Below are positions 42,461-51,002 of a stretch of DNA of 53,405 nt, piece after piece (the first letter of the stretch is position 1; each line of letters opens with the position of its first letter). Origin of the DNA: Bacteroides sp. (GTDB taxonomy: Bacteria > Bacteroidota > Bacteroidia > Bacteroidales > Bacteroidaceae); NCBI GenBank assembly GCA_020861095.1, contig JAJBTC010000207.1, positions 1 to 53,405 on the forward strand, in the 5' to 3' direction. The position numbers were made by a program, and so were the translations under genes. The notes under the pieces are model-generated. The model was not told the origin of the DNA. It did not search any database and saw nothing but the letters and a program-made list of their open reading frames with translations.

Positions 42461-43857
42461 TCAACGTTTTGTTTCAATTGCTCCACCAGTTTATTGATAC
42501 GTTCCATCTCCTGGGGTATCCGGATGCTTTGCGGGCAATGGGGTTCACAGATCCCGCAACGGATGCAATAATCACTTTGCCGGAGTTTAGGCACACTGCG
42601 ATCGTATCCGATCAGGAAAGCCCGTCGCGCTTTGCGGTAATTCTCGTCCCGGGAACTGGTGGGGACGTTGGCCTCGTTCACGCATTTGTTGTAATGGGCA
42701 AATACGCCGGGGATATTGATGCCATACGGACAAGGCATACAATACTGGCATTCCGTACACATGATGATCGGATAGTTGAGCATCAGTTCCGTGACACGTT
42801 CCAACAGCGCGTTTTCTTCCGGGGTGATGGGTTCGAGCGGAGAGTGTGTACGCAGATTGTCCTGCAGATGTTCCAGATAGGTCATTCCGCTTAATGAGGT
42901 GAGCACACCTTCAGGAGTACCCGCATAGCGGAATGCCCAGGAGGCTACGCTATCGTCCGGACGCTGTTGTTTGAGCAGTCCGACAAGGTGATCCGGCAGT
43001 TTGGCCAGACGTCCGCCCAGCAGGGGTTCCATGATGACTGCGGGGATGTTGCGCTTTTCCAGTTCGGCATACAGGTATTCCGCGTTTACGTTGCGGCCTT
43101 CCTGGGCGTTGCGCCAGTCTACATAATTGAGCTGTATCTGTACAAAATCCCAGGGAATATCCAACGACAGCATGTAGTCGAACACTTCTACCTGGCCGTG
43201 GAAAGACCATCCCAGGTTGCGGATACGACCTGCTTCCTTTTCTTTCAACAGGAAGTCGATCATACCGTTGTCGATGTAGCGATCGTGTACCAGTTGAATG
43301 CCTGAACCACCGCCCACGGAGTGCAGCAGGTAGTAGTCGATATAGTCTACCTGCAACTCTTCAAAAGACTTGTAATACATCGCCAGAGAGTTCTCGCGCG
43401 TGTAGTTTGACTGATTGGATAGCTTGGTGGCGATGTAGAATTTCTCACGCGGATGACGTTTGAGGGCAATCCCGGTAGCACGTTCCGAGAATCCGCGGAT
43501 GTACACAGGTGAAGTGTCGAAGTAGTTTACTCCATGCTCAATGGCATAGTCTACCAGTTCGTTCACTGTCTCCTGGTCGATCTCTTCTTCGCCGCTGCCG
43601 TCTGCTTTGGGACGCATCGGCCAGCGCATACAACCATATCCCAACAGCGATACTTTGTCGCCGTTGTGCGGGTGGATGCGATAGGTCATCTCACCATATC
43701 CGGCTTTCGAAGCATTGCCACCCGCGCCGGAATGGGTACGGTTGGAGTCGCCGCATCCGGTCAGAGCAGCTGTGGTGGCTACCGCACCTGCACCCATGAC
43801 TTTGAGGAACTTGCGGCGGTCTATCTCTTTTTTCTCTTTTCTATTGTTCTGATCCAT
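42454..43857 (-). CDS. Tat-exported aldo/keto reductase with C-terminal ferredoxin domain
   Basis: A 467-residue oxidoreductase. The start at 43857 puts a twin-arginine signal (DRRKFLK, residues 13-19) at the N-terminus with a lipobox-like TGCGDS after it; an upstream ATG would bury the signal. The middle is an aldo/keto reductase barrel: YFDTSPVY holds the catalytic Asp and Tyr, and FYIATKLS the Lys. The C-terminus has two iron-sulfur motifs, CTECQYCMPCPYGI and CIRCGICEPHCPQSI. Last gene of the three-gene redox operon; 23 bases follow the polyferredoxin stop. Export suggests it receives electrons from the membrane partner rather than NADPH. Confidence 0.92.
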   Translation of the reverse strand: MDQNNRKEKKEIDRRKFLKVMGAGAVATTAALTGCGDSNRTHSGAGGNASKAGYGEMTYRIHPHNGDKVSLLGYGCMRWPMRPKADGSGEEEIDQETVNELVDYAIEHGVNYFDTSPVYIRGFSERATGIALKRHPREKFYIATKLSNQSNYTRENSLAMYYKSFEELQVDYIDYYLLHSVGGGSGIQLVHDRYIDNGMIDFLLKEKEAGRIRNLGWSFHGQVEVFDYMLSLDIPWDFVQIQLNYVDWRNAQEGRNVNAEYLYAELEKRNIPAVIMEPLLGGRLAKLPDHLVGLLKQQRPDDSVASWAFRYAGTPEGVLTSLSGMTYLEHLQDNLRTHSPLEPITPEENALLERVTELMLNYPIIMCTECQYCMPCPYGINIPGVFAHYNKCVNEANVPTSSRDENYRKARRAFLIGYDRSVPKLRQSDYCIRCGICEPHCPQSIRIPQEMERINKLVEQLKQNVEF

Positions 43858-43880
43858 TTTGTTTCCGTTTTTCAAAGTTA

Positions 43881-45449
43881 TCAGATGGTCCGGTGTAGCG
43901 TGTTGCCCTCTACGTAGATCGCACTGAAAGGGCGTGCCGGACAATAATGCTCACAGGCACCGCAACCGATGCAACGTTCTGTATGGACCACCGGAATGGG
44001 GGTAGACTCGGGATCATCGGCCGATTTCGGAACCATCTGTATCGCTCCGGTGGGGCAATGAATGGCACAACTGCTACACCTTACGTCTTCGTTACAGGGC
44101 AGGCAGTTTTCCCGGATCCATACCGCGCGACCGATCTGGGTGGCTGATTTGTCTGCCAGGTCGAGGGGCTCTATCGCTCCTGCGGGGCATACCTGGGAAC
44201 AGCGGTTACACTCCGGACGACAGAATCCACGTTCGTATGATATCTCGGGCTGCATCAGGCGGGTGAGGTCGGCAGAGGGGAACAGGATTTGATTGGGACA
44301 GACAGATACGCACAGCTGACAGGCGGTACAGCGTTTGTTGAGGTTGCGCACGCTCTTCGATCCGGGTGGGGTAATGTATTGGGCACGCGTGGGTCTCTTT
44401 TTCTGTTCGATGACTGCCAGTCCGCCGTCTACTTTCTTTTCCTGTGCTTTCAGGGCGGTGGTCACAGCAAACAACGCTGTTACGGAGAGAAAATCACGGC
44501 GTGAGCTCTGGTTTTTTAATGCTTTTTTTCCTGGTATGGCAGACGGCGCATTTACTTCGGCTGTGGAAGTCGTGTGATCGGCTTCGGCGGTTGCAGGTGC
44601 AATAACCGGTTGAGGCTGTTTGCGGACTATCTTGTAATGTATGGCCTGTTTGTTGCATTTGTTGATGCAATCCATGCAGGTGACGCAACGGCTGTAGTCG
44701 ATCGTGTGTGTTCCGGAATCGATACAGGAAGCCTTGCAGTTGCGCGCGCAGAGTCCGCAGCTGTTGCATCTGGCTGTGTCGAATACCGGTTTGCAGAGGG
44801 AGAAACGGGAGAGGAATCCCAGAAGGGTTCCCACAGGACAGAGGGTGTTGCAGTAGGTACGACCACCTCTCCACGACAGTATTACGATCACAATCAGGGT
44901 GACGACGGCAATTACAAATGTGGTCATGCTTTTGATCCATACATCCACGGAGTAGAAGGCGTAGCTGTCCATGCGTTCTGCCAGGTAGGCAAGACCATTA
45001 TTGCTCCACTGGTAGAGAGGGGCCAGCAGGTTGGAGGCCATACGACCATACGCACTGTAAGGTTCCAGCAGGGACACCAGCATGGAAGTGCCCAGGAGGC
45101 CACCACCGATCAGAGCGAAGACAAAGAGTGCCAGTACTCCGTAACGCAACCCGTTGAGGGCGGGGGAGTAGCGAAAACGGTTTTTCTTTCGTTTGCCCGC
45201 TGTCCACGACACACTGTCCTGGAATACGCCCAGAGGACAGATCACGGAGCAGTAGATGCGTCCGAAGAGTAACGTAAGTAGAATGAGCCCCACTACTACT
45301 CCGATATGGAGGGCAAGCAGAGCGGGAAAGAATTGTGTTTTTGCTGACCATCCGAACCACTGGTGCAGTGTTCCTGTGAAATCGAGGAACAGCAGGGTCA
45401 CACATGTGAAGCAGATTACGGCAGCGGTAATTCTGATTTTCCGTAGCAT
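43881..45449 (-). CDS. Membrane polyferredoxin, NapH-like, with fused ferredoxin half
   Basis: A 522-residue protein. The N-terminal half has about five membrane helices and NapH/CcoG-style CxxxCP motifs (CSVICPLGVFQ and CNTLCPVGTLLG). Two ferredoxin motifs follow (CNSCGLCARNCKASC; CVTCMDCINKC). Then SSRRDFLSVTALFAV, which looks like a Tat signal in the middle, opens a second half with four more clusters (CTACQLCVSVC; CRPECNRCSQVC; CLPCNEDVRCSSC; CIGCGACEHYC). It is plausibly a fusion of an inner-membrane NapH-like protein with a NapG-like ferredoxin. Role: moves electrons from the cytoplasm or quinol to the periplasmic partners. Confidence 0.9.
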   Translation of the reverse strand: MLRKIRITAAVICFTCVTLLFLDFTGTLHQWFGWSAKTQFFPALLALHIGVVVGLILLTLLFGRIYCSVICPLGVFQDSVSWTAGKRKKNRFRYSPALNGLRYGVLALFVFALIGGGLLGTSMLVSLLEPYSAYGRMASNLLAPLYQWSNNGLAYLAERMDSYAFYSVDVWIKSMTTFVIAVVTLIVIVILSWRGGRTYCNTLCPVGTLLGFLSRFSLCKPVFDTARCNSCGLCARNCKASCIDSGTHTIDYSRCVTCMDCINKCNKQAIHYKIVRKQPQPVIAPATAEADHTTSTAEVNAPSAIPGKKALKNQSSRRDFLSVTALFAVTTALKAQEKKVDGGLAVIEQKKRPTRAQYITPPGSKSVRNLNKRCTACQLCVSVCPNQILFPSADLTRLMQPEISYERGFCRPECNRCSQVCPAGAIEPLDLADKSATQIGRAVWIRENCLPCNEDVRCSSCAIHCPTGAIQMVPKSADDPESTPIPVVHTERCIGCGACEHYCPARPFSAIYVEGNTLHRTI

Positions 45450-45696
45450 ATATTCTTTTTTAATCAGTTAGTACATCCTGTTTTTTTCTTTCAGATCTTA
45501 CCCGGAACGATCTGTCTGGTTCGGATCATCTGTCCTTTCAGCAAGCTGGAATCGGCCAGCATAAAATACCGGATCGTCTCTTTTTCCACATTCCGGAGGA
45601 AACGATTTCCCAGGTTACATTTATAAGCACATGTTCGTTGATCGAACATACCTGTTGAAGGAATACTTTTAACTATTTTTTCTGTTGTAAGGTCTG
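45450..45696. other. Gap inside the redox operon
   Basis: About 250 bases without a convincing gene between the flavoprotein and polyferredoxin genes. No terminator or promoter box stands out, so read-through is expected. Confidence 0.4.
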
Positions 45697-46587
45697 TTAC
45701 CGGATGAAGTTGGTAACGACACGTTTTTCCGGTTGCGGAGTGGCCTGTTGTGCCGCGCGTGTATTGCGGATCGTCCATGCCATGTTCCGGCCCAGGGTGC
45801 GCATGGTCTGCAGGCCTTCTTCATCCTGTCTCACTTCACCGGGCGCAAGACCGTGTGCCAGGTTCCAGTATTGCGAGCCAACGATATTCATATTGGTAAT
45901 GCTGAAATATTTGTTCAGACGGTCCAGTGTGGCACTGGCGCCGCCCCGGCGGCAGATAGCTACAGCAGCACCTACTTTATAACTCAGCATGCTTCCCGCG
46001 GAGTAGAATACCCGGTCTATCAGGGCACACAGCGCGCCATTCGGACCGGCGTAATAGACAGGCGACCCGATGATCAGTCCGTCGGCATCTTCCAGTTCCT
46101 TCCTTACCTCGGCATAGAGCGGATCATTGAAGATACATACATTGGATGGCCTGCATTTCTGGCAGTTGTTGCACCCCTGTACAGGTTTGGGACCCAGCTG
46201 GATGATAGGGGCACTCACCCCTTCTGCCTGGAGAGTGTTTGCTATTTCCGTAAGGGCGATGAATGTGTTGCCGTTTCTACGCGGACTACCGTTGATAAGT
46301 ACTACTTTCATGGAAGGGTTATCAGTGTTGTGTTTAATCGGTTGAATGACTTGTCGGGGCTGGTTGGACGATGCACTTTCCGGCAGCGGATTGATGTTAC
46401 GACCCAGGGCTGTAGCCTCATCTATAGAACTTTCTGCCAGGAAATGGTTTACACCGTAGACGGCGCCAATGGCTCCCAGTGTGCCGGCACCCACTATTCT
46501 CAGTGTCTTGCGGCGCGACAGATCCGGATGGTCTGGGTTTCGTTTGTCGGAGTTCGTCTTCTTCTCTTTATCTGATGGATTACTCAT
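45697..46587 (-). CDS. Tat-exported flavodoxin-like iron-sulfur flavoprotein
   Basis: A 296-residue protein. The start at 46587 gives a twin-arginine signal (LSRRKTLRIVGAG, RR at 25-26). The mature domain is an NADPH-dependent FMN reductase/flavodoxin fold: KVVLINGSPRRNGNTFIAL binds the FMN phosphate, GCNNCQKC is the cysteine motif of iron-sulfur flavoproteins, and LIIGSPVYYAGPNGALCALIDR is the second FMN loop. It is first in the operon; a -7 box TAAATTTG lies 24 bases upstream. A flavoprotein of this kind in the periplasm is unusual. Confidence 0.9.
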   Translation of the reverse strand: MSNPSDKEKKTNSDKRNPDHPDLSRRKTLRIVGAGTLGAIGAVYGVNHFLAESSIDEATALGRNINPLPESASSNQPRQVIQPIKHNTDNPSMKVVLINGSPRRNGNTFIALTEIANTLQAEGVSAPIIQLGPKPVQGCNNCQKCRPSNVCIFNDPLYAEVRKELEDADGLIIGSPVYYAGPNGALCALIDRVFYSAGSMLSYKVGAAVAICRRGGASATLDRLNKYFSITNMNIVGSQYWNLAHGLAPGEVRQDEEGLQTMRTLGRNMAWTIRNTRAAQQATPQPEKRVVTNFIR

Positions 46588-46610
46588 ATATACATGTTGC
46601 GATTGTGAGG

Positions 46611-46618
46611 CAAATTTA
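46611..46618 (-). promoter_or_regulatory. -7 promoter box of the redox operon
   Basis: TAAATTTG on the minus strand, 24 bases before the start at 46587; it lies inside a longer open frame, supporting the later start. Confidence 0.6.
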
Positions 46619-46854
46619 ATTAAAAAAGGAATAGGTTGATCCTTTCTTGTCTTTTCTGTTGTTTGGTCTGACATGTATTTTCCGGCGGATAAGGATCTTT
46701 CTTCCATTGGGCTCCGGCGGAAAACAATGATCTTCTTTACAAGGTTTAAATATCCGAATAAGTAAAAGAAAATGTATCGTGTTTTTTATGAACGTGACAA
46801 AAAAGGCTCTGAAAACGGCAGTTTTTCAGGGTGGATATAGGTTGGCTGCTGCGT

Positions 46855-47382
46855 TCAGGATGAAATCCGTTTGTTGATCACGTGGCGGAACATTGTTTTT
46901 ACGATCAGATGATGGAAGGGATAGATCGTATAAAAATAAGCATATCCCAGCCAGTATTTGAACTGTACGATGGTGATGATAAAAGCGCTGTAACGGTGTT
47001 CGCCTGAAGATCCCACATATACGGAGATATAGGCACGAAGGTGCTTGTCATCTGATTGGAGTACGGTTTCCGTAGGAGACTTATCACTTACCTTTGCCCC
47101 GTGATAGCTGTCACCGTCGCGGATGGCACGTACGAACTGTTCTTTGTCGCCGGTCTCCTCTTTATTTGAGCCCCGGAGACCAAATGGTCTGACAAGGATG
47201 TTACGTAAACAGAAAAGGGCTTCTACCCAGGTGGGCATATCTGTCCGGAAAGCAATCAGGATATCATCTGTGTCAACCGGCTTTTCGGAGTGGAATTCGC
47301 ATGCATAAGCATCGCTGTACGAATAGGGTCGATAGCGATGGGTGAGGCTATCAGTAGGAATATTCGTCTTCTTAACTTTCAT
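46855..47382 (-). CDS. DUF2867 family protein
   Basis: A 175-residue protein matching DUF2867 (YSDAYACEFHSEK at the start; QFKYWLGYAYFYTIYPFHHLIVKTMF near the end). I start at 47382, where the ATG overlaps the stop of the upstream gene in an ATGA junction; the longer frame upstream has no family features. Function unknown. It forms a two-gene transcript with the NTF2-like gene. Confidence 0.85.
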   Translation of the reverse strand: MKVKKTNIPTDSLTHRYRPYSYSDAYACEFHSEKPVDTDDILIAFRTDMPTWVEALFCLRNILVRPFGLRGSNKEETGDKEQFVRAIRDGDSYHGAKVSDKSPTETVLQSDDKHLRAYISVYVGSSGEHRYSAFIITIVQFKYWLGYAYFYTIYPFHHLIVKTMFRHVINKRISS

Positions 47383-47735
47383 ACTTCGTTGGTGTCGGAG
47401 CATACGCACCACTCTTCTAACTGGTTGCCTCTTACCTGGGCTATCCATATGGAATGGGTATTGAGTCGTTCGTCTGTGCATGTAGAGCGTCCTCGCATAA
47501 TAACTGTGTTCCCTTGTCGGGTAACTGTTTCAAAGATATTCTGATAATCCGGGAAGAGGGTGAAAAAGTCGTTCCACATCTTCCGGTTGGCCCTTTTTCC
47601 TTCTACACGTTGGCCGATGGAATCGACAAACACGTGATCATCTGTCATCAGATCGGTCAGGCCGTCGAGATCGCGTCGGTTGATGCAGTCGTTGAAGCGA
47701 AGGGCTACTGTTTCGGGAATTGTTTGTTTTTCCAT
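47379..47735 (-). CDS. NTF2/SnoaL-like domain protein
   Basis: A 118-residue cone-shaped alpha+beta protein of the NTF2-like superfamily: FNDCINRRDLDGLTDLMTDDHVFVDS and MWNDFFTLFPDYQNIFETV are typical of the SnoaL-like group. Members are enzymes or binding proteins, and this sequence does not say which. It overlaps the DUF2867 gene by 4 bases. A -7 box lies 78 bases upstream. Confidence 0.88.
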   Translation of the reverse strand: MEKQTIPETVALRFNDCINRRDLDGLTDLMTDDHVFVDSIGQRVEGKRANRKMWNDFFTLFPDYQNIFETVTRQGNTVIMRGRSTCTDERLNTHSIWIAQVRGNQLEEWCVCSDTNEV

Positions 47736-47812
47736 GGCTGTTTGTCTGGAAGGATCTATAGGACCTTTTTATTAACAAAACTATATATCTGTTGCTTTCA
47801 GCACAGGATATA

Positions 47813-47820
47813 CAAAGATA
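47813..47820 (-). promoter_or_regulatory. -7 promoter box of the NTF2/DUF2867 pair
   Basis: TATCTTTG on the minus strand, about 78 bases upstream of the start at 47735. Confidence 0.55.
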
Positions 47821-47964
47821 GGATTTTTTTTCAAACGGAGAAAAGATGGTTTCCAGTCGCTTTTATTGAAGTCGGATAAGTGATTTTCGCAAATGGATTT
47901 TGTCGGGAAATTCTTTGTGGTGTAGTCCGTAAAAGGATCTATCTGTTAATTGTGCAGATTTTGC

Positions 47965-48041
47965 TATCTTTGCAGAAGCCAGGATGCGCCTCAGCATAGC
48001 TGAAATAAATTTCGCCCTGCGGTTCGGCTTTCCCTATTTTT
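47965..48041 (+). repeat. Promoter-headed dispersed repeat in the LuxR gene leader
   Basis: Begins with TATCTTTG (47965-47972), contains AGGATGCGCCTC and GGCTTTCCCTAT, and aligns with the copy at 18650-18722 (minus strand), with about three quarters of bases equal over 75 and one indel. It contains an ATG (47984) that opens the downstream frame early; I treat this as leader, not coding. Confidence 0.65.
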
Positions 48042-48064
48042 ATAAAACAGGATACCCTTCAAAC

Positions 48065-48904
48065 ATGAAAAATCTATTTCCAACCCCGGAGCAAATGTGG
48101 GCCAGGCAGCACATCAGCGGCTGTGACGTGAATAATAGGTTGTGGGCAGAAAAGAAAAAGATGCTCCAACAGTGGGCTTTCCGGAGTCCGGAGTGTATGT
48201 TTGCTGTGGATGTCTACAGGTGCAGATACGATTTTGCTTCAGACCGGTTTTCTGATCTGTTGGGCTATCCTCTTTCCCGGATAAGGAATATCCGGAAGCA
48301 GGGAGATTTTCTGCAGGATCAGATCCATGGGGATGATCGCAGCCGGCTTGCCGAGTTGCAGGTTGGCCACAGTGAGTTTATTTACTCGCTTGCTCCCCGG
48401 GAACGGAATGAGTATACTACGCATTATCAGTATCGTATCCGCCATGCGGCAGGGAAATATATCTCTGTGGTCAGCAGGCAGTGGGTGATGCAGCAAGACC
48501 GTAACGGCAAGGCCTGGATGATAGGCGGAAGTCTGGACATTGCTCCGGATCAGTCTATGGAAGAGGGAGTCAGATATGCGGTGAGAAACCTGAGAACCGG
48601 GCAGATCGTCTCTTCGTCTGCCCATGCCCCTGTATCACATCAGACGTTTCCTGCGGATAGACATCCTGCCTCTGACAGCATTCGTTTGTCTGACCCCCTT
48701 TTTACCGATAACACACCTCTTACGCCGCGGGAGATAGAGATCCTTCGACTGATACAGTACGGTCTGCTCAGTAAGGAGATTGCCGACCGACTGAATATCA
48801 GTATATACACCGTTCATAATCATCGGAAGAATATATTGTCGAAACTGGGAGCGGACCGGGCCATCGAGGCCATCCGCTTTGCCAGGGAAAAGGGGCTGAT
48901 CTAA
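48065..48904 (+). CDS. PAS-like and LuxR-type transcriptional regulator
   Basis: A 279-residue regulator. The start at 48065 (MKNLFPTPEQMW) is chosen because the ATG 81 bases upstream lies in the repeat element. The N-terminal part (about 20-165) looks like a PAS sensor: FAVDVYRCRYDFASDRFSDLLGYP, then HYQYRIRHAAGKYISVVSRQWVMQ and a PAC-like end. The C-terminus is a LuxR helix-turn-helix: LTPREIEILRLIQYGLLSKEIADRLNIS and YTVHNHRKNILSKLGADRAIEAI. Similar regulators are frequent in Bacteroidales. Neighbour genes give no clear target. Confidence 0.9.
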   Translation: MKNLFPTPEQMWARQHISGCDVNNRLWAEKKKMLQQWAFRSPECMFAVDVYRCRYDFASDRFSDLLGYPLSRIRNIRKQGDFLQDQIHGDDRSRLAELQVGHSEFIYSLAPRERNEYTTHYQYRIRHAAGKYISVVSRQWVMQQDRNGKAWMIGGSLDIAPDQSMEEGVRYAVRNLRTGQIVSSSAHAPVSHQTFPADRHPASDSIRLSDPLFTDNTPLTPREIEILRLIQYGLLSKEIADRLNISIYTVHNHRKNILSKLGADRAIEAIRFAREKGLI

Positions 48905-48945
48905 TTGTCGTTACATTCCGTATGCTCACCGCTGTTCTCATGTCA

Positions 48946-49266
48946 TCAGCTATGTGGATGAGGATGGTGAGGCCGGGGAGGTGTCGGATACACTTTTAAC
49001 CACTCTTTTTCCCATTCTACCAACCTGCCTTTTTCAAAATAGAGCATATAGATACTATCGTCATAAGATTTGTATCCCCATACGGTGTTTCTGCTATTGG
49101 CAGAGATTACTTCATACTCTTTGCCCATCACACCGATCACCTCTTTTTCGGTCATCCCTATACTTAGTTTACGGATATTTTTGTCTGCATTCATCATGCT
49201 GGTATACATGGCGCAAGAGGTAAGAAGCAGAACGAGAGTCAATAAAGGAATCGTTTTTCGTAACAT
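48946..49266 (-). CDS. BamE/SmpA-like small lipoprotein
   Basis: A 106-residue lipoprotein (LLTSC, cysteine 18). The body has the SmpA/OmlA (BamE-like) pattern: IRKLSIGMTEKEVIGVMGKEYEVIS, then a tryptophan-containing strand pair (TVWGYKSYDDSIYMLYFEKGRLVEWE). The C-terminus is a proline/histidine tail (PPRPHHPHPHS), which is odd and might bind metal. A TATCTTTG box lies 24 bases upstream. Confidence 0.8.
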   Translation of the reverse strand: MLRKTIPLLTLVLLLTSCAMYTSMMNADKNIRKLSIGMTEKEVIGVMGKEYEVISANSRNTVWGYKSYDDSIYMLYFEKGRLVEWEKEWLKVYPTPPRPHHPHPHS

Positions 49267-49289
49267 CGTTTTCTTGTTTTTGGTTTCAC

Positions 49290-49297
49290 CAAAGATA
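49290..49297 (-). promoter_or_regulatory. -7 promoter box of the BamE-like gene
   Basis: TATCTTTG on the minus strand, 24 bases before the start at 49266. Confidence 0.6.
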
Positions 49298-49436
49298 GGG
49301 AGGGAAATTCATTCTGGCCAGGTAATTTTCCTATTTGCGGATAGTGATTTCTATACATATAAGAGAAGGATAGAGATCTTTCTCATTTCCTTCAATGTGT
49401 TCTGTAGACCCCATACGACCCTGACAGAGGGTTGGC

Positions 49437-49484
49437 GAAATTACCATTTGGTAATTTCTGATATTTTTTCTTACTGTAACTTTG
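49437..49484 (+). promoter_or_regulatory. Palindromic operator and -7 box of the MATE-Crp operon
   Basis: GAAATTACC-N4-GGTAATTTC (49437-49458) is a perfect 9-bp inverted repeat. The box TAACTTTG (49477-49484) follows 18 bases later, so the palindrome sits in the -33 region. The operon's own Crp-type regulator is the natural candidate to bind it. Confidence 0.6.
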
Positions 49485-49619
49485 CCGGGAAATGAGAAGC
49501 CGGTTGGGAGGTTAATGCTCTGCTTATCAGCGTTTGTTTGCAGGGTGCTGATCCCTGAAGTAATCTGCTTTGAGGAAGATAGACTGAACTCTAACCGGGC
49601 TCCGGAAAAAGTAAAAGAT

Positions 49620-51002
49620 ATGTTGAGGGATAAAATTGATTTTGGAAAGAGGAAAGTGGGACATTTGTTTATGAGACAATTAATCCCCAATGTGTTAGGG
49701 ATGCTTGCTACCGCCTTGTTTATCATTACAGATGGTATATTTGTCGGACGGGGCATTGGCAGCGATGCACTGGCGGCGGTGAATATCGTAGCCCCCGTTT
49801 CGCTGTTTCTCACTGGCGTAGGACTGATGTTCGGTATGGGAGGGGCCATTGTGGCCTCTATCCAGCTGTCGCGCGACAAGGTGCGGGTAGCCAATATCAA
49901 CGCTACCCAGGCCGTGGTGGTATCTTCTTTAGCCATGCTGCTGGTATCTGTGGGGGTGTTTATTTTTGCCCGGCAGACAGCCCTGTTGCTCGGATCGCCG
50001 ATGGACATTCTGAACGATGCGGTGATCTACCTGCGCTATTACATCGTATTTGCAGTATTTCAATCCCTGTTGTGTACCTTGCCGTTCTTTGTACGCATAG
50101 TTAGCCCCGCCTTTTCTATGGTATGTGTCATTACAGGCACAGTGATAAACATACTGCTCGACTATGTATTTATTTTCGTAACAGGCTGGGGCTTGGCCGG
50201 GGCAGCCATTGCCACAGGTATCGGAGAGATCGCAGGCGTTTCGATGTTGCTGGTCTATCTGATGCGCTATTCTCCGCAGGTGAAACTGCTTCGTCTGAAA
50301 TGGAGCGTGAAAAGTGTGAGACTCACCCTGTGCAATATTAGTTATATGATCCGTCTGGGCTGTTCGGCTTTCTTCAGTGAACTCACCATTGCCCTGATGA
50401 TGATAGCAGGCAACTTTGTGTTTGCGCGTCACCTGGGGGTGAGTGGGGTAGCAGCCTATAGCATCATCTGCTATCTGTTCCCTATTATCTTTATGCTGTT
50501 CAATGCGACGGTCCAGAGTGCCCAACCCATTATCAGCTACAACTATGGATGCGGTATGTACACCCGCGGACGGCAAGCGTTTCACCTTGCCCTGAAGGTC
50601 GCAGCAGCCGCGGGAGCATTTTTCCTGTTGGTTTCATGGATGTGGAAAGACACCGTTATCTCCTGGTTCATTACAGATCCAACCAATCCCGCGTGGGAGA
50701 TTGCTACGTATGGATTACCCTTGTTCGCCTTAGATTTTATATTTTTCGGCATCAACATCGTAGTCTGTGGATATTATATGTGTGTCGAGAATGTGCGTAA
50801 AGCTATTACTTTCACATTGACGCGCGGAATGCTGCCTGTTATTTGTTTTTTCCTGTTACCTTTGTGGTGGGGAGAGCGTGGCATCTGGCTGGCTGTTCCG
50901 GTGGCCGAAGTGCTGATCACTGTGTTGATAGGAATTACGTTTTTGATCGAAAAATATACATGGAAGAATTTCTCAAACGAGCAGATAACACAACGGATCT
51001 GA
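49620..51002 (+). CDS. MATE family efflux transporter
   Basis: A 460-residue, 12-helix cation-driven exporter of the MATE family. Family motifs: RQLIPNVLGMLATALFIITDGIFVGRGIGSDALAAVNI at the start, NILLDYVFIFVTGWGLAGAAIATGIGE in the middle, and PIISYNYG in the second half. I start at 49620 (MLRDKIDFGKRKVGHLF) because similarity begins there and the -7 box at 49477 would fall at the earlier ATG. The end overlaps the Crp-type gene by 43 bases. Confidence 0.93.
   Translation: MLRDKIDFGKRKVGHLFMRQLIPNVLGMLATALFIITDGIFVGRGIGSDALAAVNIVAPVSLFLTGVGLMFGMGGAIVASIQLSRDKVRVANINATQAVVVSSLAMLLVSVGVFIFARQTALLLGSPMDILNDAVIYLRYYIVFAVFQSLLCTLPFFVRIVSPAFSMVCVITGTVINILLDYVFIFVTGWGLAGAAIATGIGEIAGVSMLLVYLMRYSPQVKLLRLKWSVKSVRLTLCNISYMIRLGCSAFFSELTIALMMIAGNFVFARHLGVSGVAAYSIICYLFPIIFMLFNATVQSAQPIISYNYGCGMYTRGRQAFHLALKVAAAAGAFFLLVSWMWKDTVISWFITDPTNPAWEIATYGLPLFALDFIFFGINIVVCGYYMCVENVRKAITFTLTRGMLPVICFFLLPLWWGERGIWLAVPVAEVLITVLIGITFLIEKYTWKNFSNEQITQRI

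Noticed and set aside
45491..45778. Minus-strand frame between flavoprotein and polyferredoxin
   Set aside because: It overlaps the flavoprotein end in another frame, lacks a promoter and has no recognisable domain.
47984..48064. Upstream in-frame start of the LuxR gene
   Set aside because: This ATG lies inside a dispersed repeat shared with a non-coding leader at 18650-18722, and homology begins at the ATG at 48065.
49482..49619. N-terminal extension of the MATE protein
   Set aside because: The early ATG overlaps the -7 box, and the extra 46 residues have no family similarity.
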